Part shown: positions 1-7,780 of the stretch, one piece after another
Numbering within the stretch: position 1 is the stretch's first letter
Layout of the letters: each line of letters begins with the position of its first letter
DNA from: Candidatus Izemoplasma sp.
Lineage (GTDB): Bacteria; Bacillota_I; Bacilli_A; Izemoplasmatales; Izemoplasmataceae
NCBI GenBank assembly: GCA_007132465.1
Contig: SLOP01000023.1
Location: 1-48,529 of the forward strand
DNA length: 48,529 nt
Direction of reading: 5' to 3'
Notes under the pieces: generated by a model
What the model saw: only the letters and a program-made list of their open reading frames with translations
What the model was told of the DNA's origin: nothing
Databases searched by the model: none
Made by a program: the position numbers and the translations under genes

Positions 1-1344
1 CACGACCTCGACATCGTTGAAGTCATCCAAGGCGGCGACGTCAGCGAAGCTGCCTACACCGACACCGAGACCGGCATCCTCATCAACAGCGACTTCCTCA
101 ATGGCCTGGATGTCAACGAAGCCATCCCCGCCACCATCGACTACCTTGAAAAAGAAAACCTCGGCAGCCGCGCCATCAACTACAAGATGAAAGACTGGGC
201 GTTCAACCGCCAGCGGTACTGGGGAGAGCCGATTCCCATCGTCCATTGCGACGCATGCGGGATGGTCGGCGTCAAGGAAGAGGACCTGCCCGTGACCTTG
301 CCAGAGGTCGAACGTTTCGCCCCGGCCGAAGACGGTGAAAGTCCCTTGGCCGCCATCGATGACTTTGTGAACACGACGTGTCCTAAGTGTGGCAAACCGG
401 CTAAGCGCGAAACCGACACGATGCCGCAGTGGGCCGGCAGCAGTTGGTACTTCTTGCGTTACACCGACCCGCATAATGAGGATGCGTTAGCAGATCGCGA
501 TAAACTCGCTTACTGGATGAATGTCGATTGGTACAACGGTGGCATGGAACACGTCACACGCCACGTCATCTATTCGCGTTTTTGGCATCTCTTTTTGCAC
601 GACATCGGCGCGGTGCCGATGGCGGAACCCTATCAAAAACGCACCGCCCAAGGGTTGATTTTAGGTCCTGATGGCGACAAAATGAGCAAATCGAAAGGCA
701 ACGTCGTGAACCCGATGGACATCATTGAACGCGATGGCGCCGACACGTTACGTCTGTACATTCTTTTTATCGGCGATTATGAACAATCAACCCCGTGGAA
801 TGAATCGGGTGTTAAAGGCGCGCGGCGTTTCCTCGACAAAGTGTGGCGGTTGCATGAACACGTCGCACCCATCGAACCCTCGCAGGATGTGCTAAAACAC
901 GTGCACAAAACCATCGCTGGCGTCAACGCCGACGTCGAAGCGACAAAGTTCAACACCGCCATCTCTAAGCTGATGACGCTTGCGAATACCTTGAGCACGC
1001 TGGATACCGTCCCGCGTGAAGCCTATGAAATCTTGTTGAAGTTGCTTCATCCGTTCGCACCACATATCAGCGATGAACTTTACGAGCGTTTAGGCCACCG
1101 CACGGGCCTCACCTTCTCGACCTACCCTACCGCCGATCCGACGCACCTCGTTGATGAAACCATCACCATGGTCATCAGCGTCAACGGCAAAGTGCGCGAC
1201 AAACTGGCCGTGGCGAAGGACACCCCGAAAGCGACCCTCGAAACCCTCGCCTTAGAAAGCGAGAACGCGCAAAAATTCATTGCCGGAAAGCCGGTAAAAA
1301 AAGTTATCGTCGTGCCCGGTAAATTGATTAACATCGTGGTTTAA
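1..1344 (+). CDS. leuS: Leucyl-tRNA synthetase, C-terminal part (5' truncated by window)
   Basis: The frame is open from base 1, so the gene begins upstream; 447 codons are present. Class I leucyl-tRNA synthetase charges tRNA-Leu with leucine in the cytosol. What is visible is the end of the CP1 editing domain, the catalytic core after it (DWAFNRQRYWGEPIPIVHC from about base 190), two Cys pairs (CDAC, CPKC) as in a zinc-binding insert, the KMSKS signature at 679-693 (KMSKSKGNVVNP), an anticodon-binding helical domain, and a C-terminal domain ending near KVIVVPGKLINIVV. The gene ends with TAA and is followed at once by a strong terminator. Assignment is secure; only the missing N-terminal half cannot be judged. 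Confidence 0.97.
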   Translation, partial: HDLDIVEVIQGGDVSEAAYTDTETGILINSDFLNGLDVNEAIPATIDYLEKENLGSRAINYKMKDWAFNRQRYWGEPIPIVHCDACGMVGVKEEDLPVTLPEVERFAPAEDGESPLAAIDDFVNTTCPKCGKPAKRETDTMPQWAGSSWYFLRYTDPHNEDALADRDKLAYWMNVDWYNGGMEHVTRHVIYSRFWHLFLHDIGAVPMAEPYQKRTAQGLILGPDGDKMSKSKGNVVNPMDIIERDGADTLRLYILFIGDYEQSTPWNESGVKGARRFLDKVWRLHEHVAPIEPSQDVLKHVHKTIAGVNADVEATKFNTAISKLMTLANTLSTLDTVPREAYEILLKLLHPFAPHISDELYERLGHRTGLTFSTYPTADPTHLVDETITMVISVNGKVRDKLAVAKDTPKATLETLALESENAQKFIAGKPVKKVIVVPGKLINIVV

Positions 1345-1346
1345 AG

Positions 1347-1373
1347 ACGCCCCCATTGCGGGGCGTTTTCTTT
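1347..1373 (+). terminator. Rho-independent terminator of leuS
   Basis: ACGCCCC (1347-1353) pairs with GGGGCGT (1360-1366) around a six-base loop, followed by a T-rich run (TTTTCTTTG). It starts 3 bases after the leuS stop. Confidence 0.9.
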
Positions 1374-1440
1374 GTTTATACATGCATATAATTTGTCATA
1401 CAAAAGAACGTTGAGATTTCAAAAATATGCCCGAATATCA

Positions 1441-1469
1441 TTGAAAACCCCAAAACATAATGTTATAAT
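1441..1469 (+). promoter_or_regulatory. Sigma-A-type promoter for the leucine dehydrogenase/VOR operon
   Basis: TTGAAA (1441-1446), a 17-base spacer and TATAAT (1464-1469), with TG at 1461-1462 making an extended -10. This is close to consensus. The leader of about 70 bases can form a small 6-bp hairpin (AAACGC 1481-1486 with GCGTTT 1499-1504), significance unknown. Confidence 0.85.
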
Positions 1470-1546
1470 CATTTGTGTAAAAACGCTTTCATGCGACGGC
1501 GTTTAAATTTATGAGAAGCGAATCTTTTTCTAAGGAGGATTTTTTA

Positions 1547-2620
1547 ATGAAGAAATTTGAGTACATGGAAAAATACGGCTATGAACAACTGGTGTTTTTC
1601 CATGACGAAGCGACTGGCCTCAAAGGCATCACCTGCATTCACAACACGCAACTTGGGCCATCGCTTGGGGGCACTCGGCTTTGGAACTACGACAACGAAG
1701 ATGAAGCCACCATCGACGTGCTGCGCTTAGCACGCGGCATGACGTTCAAAGCCGCGGCAGCTGGACTCAACCTTGGCGGCGGGAAAACCGTCCTCATCGG
1801 CGATGCTGAAAACGTCAAAAGCGAAGGGTATTTCCGTGCTCTCGGACGGTACGTGCAAACGCTCAACGGCCGTTACATCACCGCTGAAGACATCAACGTC
1901 GGCACCAAAGACCTCGACTTTGTGAACATGGAAACGGATTATGTCGTCGGGCTTGCACACAAAAGCGGCAACCCCTCACCAAAAACTGCGCTGGGCGCCT
2001 TCCACGGCATCCGCGCCTCGCTCAAAGCAGTGTTTGGAAGTTCGAAAATCGAAGGGAAAACCTTCGCCGTGCAAGGTGCGGGGCAAACCGGCGATTTCTT
2101 AATCGGCTACTTGCGCGAAGCGAAAGCGAAAAAAATCTATTTTACGGAAATTAACGATAAACACATCAAGAAGATTAACGAAAAATATCCGGATGTTGAC
2201 TTTGTTAAACCCGATGACATCTATGGCCTCGACGTCGACGTGTTCGCTCCGTGTGCACTAGGCGCTGTCATCAACGACAAAACCATCAAGCAGCTTCAAT
2301 GCAAGATCGTTGCCGGGACAGCCAACAACGTGCCTGAAGACGAAGAAAAACACAGCCAAGCGCTGAAAGACAAAGGCATTTTATACGCCCCCGATTTCGT
2401 CATCAACGCCGGGGGGCTCATCAATGTCTATCATGAGCTCCAAGGATACAATGAAAACAACGCCGTCAATGACATCAAAAAAATCTATGACCGCCTTGAC
2501 GCGATTTACACCATCGCTCGCGACAACGACGTGCATACCCAACAAGCGGCATTGATGTTTGCCGAAGAACGCATTAAACTCATCAGCCGCGTCCGTTCGA
2601 ACTTCGTTAAGCGCGGATGA
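1547..2620 (+). CDS. Leucine (branched-chain amino acid) dehydrogenase
   Basis: This 357-residue protein belongs to the Glu/Leu/Phe/Val dehydrogenase family. Such enzymes oxidatively deaminate the amino acid with NAD+ to a 2-oxoacid and ammonia. Its length fits Leu/Val/Phe enzymes (about 350-370) rather than glutamate dehydrogenase (over 400). The family lysines fall at K68 (MTFKAA) and K80 (LGGGKTV), the numbering I recall for Bacillus leucine dehydrogenase. The Rossmann dinucleotide motif is GAGQTG at 177-182. The ATG at 1547 is chosen over an in-frame ATG at 1511 because AAGGAGG (1532-1538) lies 8 bases before it. The gene is first in an operon and its TGA overlaps the next ATG (ATGA). The downstream VOR and butyrate kinase support a role in branched-chain amino acid catabolism; the preferred substrate is inferred. 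Confidence 0.9.
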   Translation: MKKFEYMEKYGYEQLVFFHDEATGLKGITCIHNTQLGPSLGGTRLWNYDNEDEATIDVLRLARGMTFKAAAAGLNLGGGKTVLIGDAENVKSEGYFRALGRYVQTLNGRYITAEDINVGTKDLDFVNMETDYVVGLAHKSGNPSPKTALGAFHGIRASLKAVFGSSKIEGKTFAVQGAGQTGDFLIGYLREAKAKKIYFTEINDKHIKKINEKYPDVDFVKPDDIYGLDVDVFAPCALGAVINDKTIKQLQCKIVAGTANNVPEDEEKHSQALKDKGILYAPDFVINAGGLINVYHELQGYNENNAVNDIKKIYDRLDAIYTIARDNDVHTQQAALMFAEERIKLISRVRSNFVKRG

Positions 2621-3267
2621 AACGCATCACGATTTTAACGGGCCATTACGGGTCGGGAAAATCGGAAATTGCGGTCAATCTGGCCGTCCAGGAACACACC
2701 GACATGCTCGTCGACCTCGACATCATCAACCCGTATTTCCGGTCTCGCAGCGTTCGCGCGTTGCTTGAATCGCACGGTGTCGAGGTTGCCGAGTCGACCC
2801 TGGAGAATGCCGCAGGAAGCGACCTCCCTTTCATCAGTCCGAAAGGGAGTCGTCCTTTTGTTAGCAGGGATTTGCGCGCCGTCTATGACCTCGGCGGCAC
2901 CAAACACGGCGCCAAAATCATGATGCAATACCGTGACATAATCAAAGACCCTGATAACATTGATTTTCTCGTCGTCATCAACATCAACCGCATGGAAACC
3001 GACTCCGCGGAGAAGATTATCCACGTCATCGAAGATCTTGAAGCGACAAGCCAGCTGCGCGTCACCGGCCTAATCAACAACGCGAACATGCTGGAATACA
3101 CCGACGAACAAACGATTCGCGACGGTGAAGCCGTGCTCAAAGACGTTGAAGCGAAAACCGGCATCCCGATTGTCATGACGTTCGTCGAAACCCACGTCAA
3201 AACCACCGGCTCGTTCGCAGGCGAAACGCGTCCCCTGACGCGCTACCTCGCAGAACACTGGTTATAG
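2617..3267 (+). CDS. P-loop ATP-binding protein (MinD/ParA/CobQ-like) of the VOR operon
   Basis: This 216-residue protein opens with a Walker A loop, GHYGSGKS at residues 9-16, followed by an acidic strand MLVDLDIINPYFRSR (about 30-44) as in SIMIBI-class NTPases of the MinD/CobQ type. It lacks the deviant N-terminal lysine of ParA proper and has no membrane segment. The start overlaps the upstream TGA by 4 bases, so it is translationally coupled to leucine dehydrogenase, and the ferredoxin subunit gene follows 9 bases after its stop. Similar small ATPases occur near 2-oxoacid:ferredoxin oxidoreductase genes in other anaerobes as far as I recall, but no biochemical role is known to me. Cofactor or FeS insertion into VOR is a guess from context only. 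Confidence 0.75.
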   Translation: MKRITILTGHYGSGKSEIAVNLAVQEHTDMLVDLDIINPYFRSRSVRALLESHGVEVAESTLENAAGSDLPFISPKGSRPFVSRDLRAVYDLGGTKHGAKIMMQYRDIIKDPDNIDFLVVININRMETDSAEKIIHVIEDLEATSQLRVTGLINNANMLEYTDEQTIRDGEAVLKDVEAKTGIPIVMTFVETHVKTTGSFAGETRPLTRYLAEHWL

Positions 3268-3276
3268 GAGGATATT

Positions 3277-3501
3277 ATGGCCAAAGGCAGAATAATTATC
3301 GACCAGGACCGATGCAAAGGCTGCGCCCTTTGCGTGTATCAGTGCCCGGTCCATATTTTAGAACTTGATACGTCGACGACAAACCAAAAAGGGTACACAC
3401 CTTTAATGGTCAACGACCCGGAAAAATGCATCGCGTGTTCGTTTTGCGCGATGATCTGCCCGGACTCAGTCATCACCGTCGAACGATTCGTGAAGGAGTG
3501 A
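3277..3501 (+). CDS. vorD: 2-oxoacid:ferredoxin oxidoreductase, ferredoxin-like delta subunit
   Basis: A 74-residue 2[4Fe-4S] ferredoxin-type subunit. Eight ligands are visible: C13, C16, C19, C23 (CKGCALCVYQCP) and C51, C54, C57, C61 (CIACSFCAMICP), each closing with the typical CP. In the VOR/KOR family this subunit carries electrons from the thiamine-diphosphate site to free ferredoxin. AGGAGG (3266-3271) overlaps the stop of the gene before it and sits 5 bases before the ATG. It is the first of four contiguous oxidoreductase subunits (delta, alpha, beta, gamma), the usual arrangement of the four-subunit branched-chain or 2-oxoglutarate enzymes. A free ferredoxin is less likely given this position. 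Confidence 0.9.
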   Translation: MAKGRIIIDQDRCKGCALCVYQCPVHILELDTSTTNQKGYTPLMVNDPEKCIACSFCAMICPDSVITVERFVKE

Positions 3502-3505
3502 TTGG

Positions 3506-4576
3506 ATGGCTAAAGTATTGATGAAAGGGAACGAAGCCATGGCGCTTGCAGCCATCAAAGGCGGCTGCGACGCATTCTTCGGATACCCGATTACGCCACA
3601 AAACGAAGTGCCTGAGTACTTGTCTTATCACATGAAAGAAAACAACCGCGTGTTCGTTCAAGCAGAAAGCGAAGTCGCGGCCATCAACATGGTTTATGGA
3701 GCCGCCGGCGCGGGCGCCCGGGTGCTAACCTCATCATCAAGTCCCGGCATCGCATTAAAACAAGAGGGCATCAGCTACATGGCCGGCAGCGAATTGCCCG
3801 CCGTCATCATCAATGTCATGCGCGGCGGTCCCGGGCTTGGCGGCATCCAGCCGAGCCAAGGCGACTACAACCAAGTCACCCGGGGTGGCGGAAACGGCGA
3901 TTATCATGTGCTATCATTCGGCCCTGAAACGCTGCAAGAAACCGTGGATTTAGTCCGTCATGCCTTCGACCTCGCCGATTATTATCGTAACCCGGTGATG
4001 ATTGCGGTTGATGGCCTTATTGGACAGATGATGGAACCCGTCGATCTTGACAACAAGATTGCCTCCATGGACCTGCCAACGAAAGAGTGGGCATCAAACG
4101 GAAAATCAGGAGAACGCGGGCGACTCAACAAAATTGTCAGCCTGCACCTCGATCCTTATGATCTCGAAAAACATAATTTAAAGTTAAAAAAGAAATACGA
4201 CGAAATGGTTGAAAAAGAACAGCGCTATGAACTCATTAACACCGACGATGCCGACATCGTCATCGTCGCATACGGCACCGTCGCCCGCGTGGCCCGAAGC
4301 ACCGTCAAAACGCTTCGTGAAGAAGGCATCAAGGTCGGGATTTTACGACCGATTTCGCTTTGGCCCTTCCCGGAAAAAGCATTCGAGAAACTGCCGGAAT
4401 CGGTGCATTCGCTGTTGACCGTTGAGATGAGCCTTGGTCAAATGCACCAAGATGTACGCATTGTCAACGAAGGCAAGCGGAACCTTGCGTTCTACGGACG
4501 CGCAGGTGGCGTTGTGCCTGAGGCGGATGAAATCGCCGATGAAGTCCGCAAACTCGTAAAGGGGGCTAACGCATGA
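3506..4576 (+). CDS. vorB: 2-oxoacid:ferredoxin oxidoreductase, alpha subunit (VorB-type)
   Basis: A 356-residue alpha subunit of the pyruvate:ferredoxin oxidoreductase superfamily. The N-terminus MAKVLMKGNEAMALAAIKGG followed by CDAFFGYPITPQNE is the pyrimidine-binding domain of the VorB/KorA type, and the C-terminal part (VIVAYGTVARVARS, GILRPISLWPFPE) is the transketolase C-like domain. With beta, gamma and delta subunits it converts branched-chain 2-oxoacids (or 2-oxoglutarate) plus CoA to acyl-CoA, CO2 and reduced ferredoxin. AAGGAG lies in the last codons of vorD; the stop overlaps the vorA ATG. Branched-chain specificity is inferred from leucine dehydrogenase and butyrate kinase in the same operon; 2-oxoglutarate is the main alternative. 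Confidence 0.9.
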   Translation: MAKVLMKGNEAMALAAIKGGCDAFFGYPITPQNEVPEYLSYHMKENNRVFVQAESEVAAINMVYGAAGAGARVLTSSSSPGIALKQEGISYMAGSELPAVIINVMRGGPGLGGIQPSQGDYNQVTRGGGNGDYHVLSFGPETLQETVDLVRHAFDLADYYRNPVMIAVDGLIGQMMEPVDLDNKIASMDLPTKEWASNGKSGERGRLNKIVSLHLDPYDLEKHNLKLKKKYDEMVEKEQRYELINTDDADIVIVAYGTVARVARSTVKTLREEGIKVGILRPISLWPFPEKAFEKLPESVHSLLTVEMSLGQMHQDVRIVNEGKRNLAFYGRAGGVVPEADEIADEVRKLVKGANA

Positions 4577-5328
4577 AAACCGAAACCATCTACCAACCGA
4601 CCAAAGGCCTCACAGAACGACAACTGACCTACTGCCCGGGGTGTACCCACGGCATCATACACAAACTGATTGGGGAAGTCCTCGTTGAGAAAGGGTTGCT
4701 CGACACATCCGTTGGCATCGCCAGCGTTGGTTGCAGCGTCATGAGCTATGAATTTTTTAACTGCGACACCCAACAAGCAGCCCATGGCCGCGCCCCTGCT
4801 GTCGCAACCGGAATTAAACGCACCAACCCAGACGCCACGGTCTTCACCTACCAAGGTGATGGCGATTTGGCCTCGATTGGGCTTGCTGAAATCGTTCATG
4901 CGGCACACCGCGGCGAGAACATCACCGTCATTTTTGTCAACAACGCCATCTACGGCATGACTGGTGGACAGATGGCTCCGACCACGTTGATTGGCCAAAA
5001 AACCACCACATCACCGCGCGGCCGCGACCAAGGTGACACCGGCTTACCGCTCAGAATGTCTGAAATGCTTGCCACCGTTCCTGGGGCGACGTATTTAGAG
5101 CGCGTCAGTGTCCATGATCCTAAACACATTCGAAAAGCGAAAAAAGCCCTTGAAAAAGCGTTTGACGTTCAAACCAATAAGCAGGGATTCTCGATGATTG
5201 AGTTCATTTCCACCTGCCCGGTTAACTGGGGCATGACACCGCAGGATTCCTTGAATTGGGCTGTCGACCAGATGATTCCTTACTACCCCCTCGGATTGTA
5301 TAAAGACGGCACCAAGGAGGAGAATTAG
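4573..5328 (+). CDS. vorA: 2-oxoacid:ferredoxin oxidoreductase, thiamine-diphosphate beta subunit
   Basis: A 251-residue beta subunit. It shows YCPGCTHGI near the N-terminus, the GCSV segment, and the thiamine-diphosphate/Mg motif GDGDLASIGLAE followed about 25 residues later by NNAIYGMTGGQMAPTT, the standard GDG...NN signature. It carries the catalytic cofactor site of the VOR complex in the cytosol. Its ATG overlaps the alpha-subunit stop (ATGA at 4573-4576), so the two are coupled, and the gamma subunit starts 2 bases after its TAG with AAGGAGG just upstream. Length and motifs are ordinary for the family. Confidence 0.92.
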   Translation: MKTETIYQPTKGLTERQLTYCPGCTHGIIHKLIGEVLVEKGLLDTSVGIASVGCSVMSYEFFNCDTQQAAHGRAPAVATGIKRTNPDATVFTYQGDGDLASIGLAEIVHAAHRGENITVIFVNNAIYGMTGGQMAPTTLIGQKTTTSPRGRDQGDTGLPLRMSEMLATVPGATYLERVSVHDPKHIRKAKKALEKAFDVQTNKQGFSMIEFISTCPVNWGMTPQDSLNWAVDQMIPYYPLGLYKDGTKEEN

Positions 5329-5330
5329 CC

Positions 5331-5873
5331 ATGGCTAAGCACGAACAAGTCATCGTCGCCGGCTTCGGTGGTCAAGGTGTGATGTTGATGGGGCAAATGC
5401 TCGCATACGCCGCCACCAACGAAGGCCTAAACACGGTGTGGATTCCTTCTTACGGTCCTGAAACCCGCGGAGGAACAGCCAACTGCTCAGTCGCCATCTC
5501 CGACTCGATGATTAACAGCCCTGTCGTCACCAAGCCCGACAGCGTCATTGCGATGAATTTACCCTCGCTGCAAAAATTCGAGCCAAAACTATCAAAAGAC
5601 GGACTGTTAATTGTCAACGTCGCCGCTATCAAAGATTATGACTACCGCGACGATGTCCGCGTCATCACCATTGACGCGAACAAAGAAGCGCTCGCACTCG
5701 GAAACTTGCGCGTCGCCAACATGATTATGCTCGGGGCCTACATTCAGGCGACCGGCATCTTCGACAAAGAAGCGATTGTCGCCGTGTTTAAGAAAAGTTT
5801 CACCGGCGATAAAGCACGGCTTGTCGACATCAACATCAAAGCGCTTGAAACCGGCATGAAAATCGTCGATTGA
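5331..5873 (+). CDS. vorC: 2-oxoacid:ferredoxin oxidoreductase, gamma subunit
   Basis: A 180-residue gamma subunit with the family hallmarks VIVAGFGGQGVMLMGQML at the start and SYGPETRGGTANC near residue 40-52. In this superfamily the gamma domain binds CoA and contacts the alpha subunit. It completes the delta-alpha-beta-gamma set. The stop TGA is 26 bases before the butyrate kinase start. Nothing is missing or unusual. Confidence 0.92.
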   Translation: MAKHEQVIVAGFGGQGVMLMGQMLAYAATNEGLNTVWIPSYGPETRGGTANCSVAISDSMINSPVVTKPDSVIAMNLPSLQKFEPKLSKDGLLIVNVAAIKDYDYRDDVRVITIDANKEALALGNLRVANMIMLGAYIQATGIFDKEAIVAVFKKSFTGDKARLVDINIKALETGMKIVD

Positions 5874-5899
5874 CGGCCAAAATAGGTGGTGAAACAGGG

Positions 5900-6964
5900 A
5901 TGAAAATCCTTACGATTAACCCCGGTTCCACAAGCACCAAGGTCGCCGTTTTTCACGACACCAAACGCATTGCTAAAGAAACCATCAAACACGATGACGG
6001 CGAAATGCTTACCTTTGAGACACTAGCCGATCAAATACCGTACCGGCAAACCTTGATTCTTGATTTCCTGCGTGCGAACGATTTCAGCCTTGAAGACATC
6101 GATGGCTTTATCGGGCGCGGCGGCTTATTGAAACCCCTTAGCAGCGGCCTTTATGAAGTCGGTGACACGATGATTAAAGACTTGGAAAACAACACCTATG
6201 GCACGCATGCATCCAACCTTGGTGGCTTAATCGCGCATCAACTCGCCGCGCAAGTTGGCAAAAAAGCCTACATTGCCGACCCCGTGGTGGTTGATGAGAT
6301 GGATAAGGTCGCTAAAATGAGTGGCCTAAACGGAATCGAACGACGCAGTTTATTCCATGCACTCAACCAAAAAGCGGTTGCGAGAACGTACGCCAAGAAA
6401 ATCAACGTGCCCTACGAAGAGTTGCACCTTATCGTCGCCCATTTGGGTGGGGGTATCAGCGTTGGATACCATAAACTCGGACGCGTCGTTGACGTCAACA
6501 ACGCCCTAGATGGCGACGGCCCGTTTTCGCCTGAACGCACCGGCAGTTTGCCGGTGGTGAGCGTCATCGACCTCGCCTACAGCGGGCAGTACACCAAGAA
6601 AGAGTTGCTTAAACTCATTCACGGTTACGGCGGTATGTTCAGCTACTTGAACACCAAAGACGCCGAGGAAGTATCCGACATGCTCAACAGCGGTCGGGTG
6701 GAAGCGATGCGCGTTGTTCAAGCGCTGGTGCATCAAATCGCCAAAGAGATTGGCGGGCTTTATGCGTTGACGAAAGGCTCGCTGGACGCGATTATCTTAA
6801 CTGGCGGCCTCGCCTATAATCAAGACATCATTCAACCGCTCATCGAAACGCTTGAACACCTCGGTGACATCGTCATTTACCCCGGCGAAAACGAACTCGA
6901 AGCGCTTGCTTTCAACATGCATGCCTTCTTGAGCGGTAAAATTGAACCCAAAAAATACGCTTGA
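5900..6964 (+). CDS. buk: Butyrate (branched-chain acyl) kinase
   Basis: A 354-residue acetokinase-family protein. The N-terminal phosphate-1 motif NPGSTSTKV and the VAHLGGGISVG motif are those of butyrate kinase; length is typical (about 355). It makes ATP from butyryl-phosphate or branched-chain acyl-phosphates and ADP. I place the start at 5900 (MKILTINPGS), with AGGTGG 5884-5889 upstream, because an in-frame ATG at 5870 overlaps vorC and would add ten residues not seen in the family. It is the last gene of the operon, followed by a strong terminator. Its usual partner, phosphate butyryltransferase, is absent from this window, so the acyl-CoA to acyl-phosphate step must be encoded elsewhere or done otherwise. 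Confidence 0.92.
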   Translation: MKILTINPGSTSTKVAVFHDTKRIAKETIKHDDGEMLTFETLADQIPYRQTLILDFLRANDFSLEDIDGFIGRGGLLKPLSSGLYEVGDTMIKDLENNTYGTHASNLGGLIAHQLAAQVGKKAYIADPVVVDEMDKVAKMSGLNGIERRSLFHALNQKAVARTYAKKINVPYEELHLIVAHLGGGISVGYHKLGRVVDVNNALDGDGPFSPERTGSLPVVSVIDLAYSGQYTKKELLKLIHGYGGMFSYLNTKDAEEVSDMLNSGRVEAMRVVQALVHQIAKEIGGLYALTKGSLDAIILTGGLAYNQDIIQPLIETLEHLGDIVIYPGENELEALAFNMHAFLSGKIEPKKYA

Positions 6965-6988
6965 ACCGTGTCGCAAGACACGGTTTTT
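6964..6988 (+). terminator. Terminator of the VOR/butyrate kinase operon
   Basis: AACCGTGTC (6964-6972) and GACACGGTT (6977-6985) form a perfect 9-bp stem with a GCAA tetraloop, followed by a T run to 6988. It begins within the buk stop codon. Confidence 0.93.
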
Positions 6989-7020
6989 GTGTGCTATCAA
7001 GCCCATCGGAGGTGAAGTTC

Positions 7021-7272
7021 ATGCGCAACGCATCAGTGTATAGCCGTGTGGTCGCGGTGGTGTGCTTTTTCCTTTTCGCCATTTTTATGGTGGCCTTGGA
7101 TGCGGCTTTGTTGTTTGGTTCGCTCGCCTTGGCTGCGCTGTCGTGGGCATGTTTTACCTTGGCTTATCGTGCGTCGCTGCAGCAACACACCACACAGGCA
7201 AAGCGCATGCTCACACTGGCAATCGGGTTAGGCATCGTGGCCTTGGTGGGGTTGGTGGTGGCCATCGCCTGA
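7021..7272 (+). CDS. Small predicted membrane protein, unknown function
   Basis: 83 residues starting MRNASVYSRVVAVVCFFLFA. I see two to three hydrophobic stretches (about 8-29, 31-46 and 66-82) separated by a short polar segment with Arg and Gln, so a small integral membrane protein is likely. GGAGGTG (7008-7014) lies 6 bases before the ATG; the frame is open further upstream, but that part overlaps the buk terminator. No obvious promoter lies in the short gap, so it may be read from leaky termination. I do not recognise a family. It precedes the Cys-motif protein and hpf, but shares no visible functional link with them. Confidence 0.55.
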   Translation: MRNASVYSRVVAVVCFFLFAIFMVALDAALLFGSLALAALSWACFTLAYRASLQQHTTQAKRMLTLAIGLGIVALVGLVVAIA

Positions 7273-7321
7273 AGCAAAAACCTTGCGGACGTGTATCATC
7301 ATATCGAAAGGAGTGGGACGC

Positions 7322-7705
7322 ATGCCGAGATGTCACGTATGCCATACCTTCTACGTCCGCCCCCAAACTTTTGCGCGTCTGTTTAACAACGCTAACCAAT
7401 GCGATGTATGCATCACCTATGAACGGCTAACGCTGTCGCTTGCTGTCGTGCCGCTTGAAGCGACGGTGATGGAGGTGTGTCACCTGGACCACGGCAGCGA
7501 TCACCCGGCGCTTACTCGACGGTTTTTTGCACACCTGATTCGCGAGGGGGGAACGCCTTATTTGTTTGACCCCTACGACATCGCCTCGAATGAAGCGTTG
7601 CGGTTGCTCGGGGCACTTGGAAACCCGCTTCGCCTTTACGCAAGCCGCGCGCTTGATCATCAAACCCTAGCAATGTTCGGCGCTTCGACCGGTGAGGGCG
7701 CATGA
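7322..7705 (+). CDS. Small protein with ComFC-like N-terminal zinc finger, no phosphoribosyltransferase domain
   Basis: 127 residues beginning MPRCHVCHTFYVRPQTFARL. Two CxxC pairs at C4/C7 and C27/C30 (CHVC, CDVC) separated by about 20 residues resemble the zinc finger at the start of ComFC/GntX proteins, including the pattern P..(8)..LF between the pairs. The remaining 95 residues do not show a PRPP-binding loop, so the transferase domain typical of ComFC (about 230 residues) is absent or replaced. AAGGAG 7308-7313 supports the start. In Bacillus, comFC lies shortly upstream of hpf, secA and prfB, and here this gene sits directly before hpf, which fits a shortened or rebuilt comF relic. That is inference; a lineage-specific zinc protein is the alternative. 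Confidence 0.5.
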   Translation: MPRCHVCHTFYVRPQTFARLFNNANQCDVCITYERLTLSLAVVPLEATVMEVCHLDHGSDHPALTRRFFAHLIREGGTPYLFDPYDIASNEALRLLGALGNPLRLYASRALDHQTLAMFGASTGEGA

Positions 7706-7741
7706 AAATGTAACGAATTACACAGACACACTCATGGCATA

Positions 7742-7750
7742 TGATATAAT
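7742..7750 (+). promoter_or_regulatory. Extended -10 promoter of hpf
   Basis: TGATATAAT (7742-7750) is a perfect extended -10. The -35 region at 17-base distance is poor; TTACAC (7718-7723) lies too far upstream. The predicted start of transcription near 7757 supports translation from the ATG at 7781 rather than 7751. Confidence 0.7.
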
Positions 7751-7780
7751 ATGAGTATCAAACCAAAGGAGTTGATCTTG

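Noticed and set aside
1511-1546. Upstream in-frame ATG for leucine dehydrogenase
   Set aside because: The best ribosome site of the region lies after it and directly serves the ATG at 1547; family numbering (K68, K80) also fits 1547.
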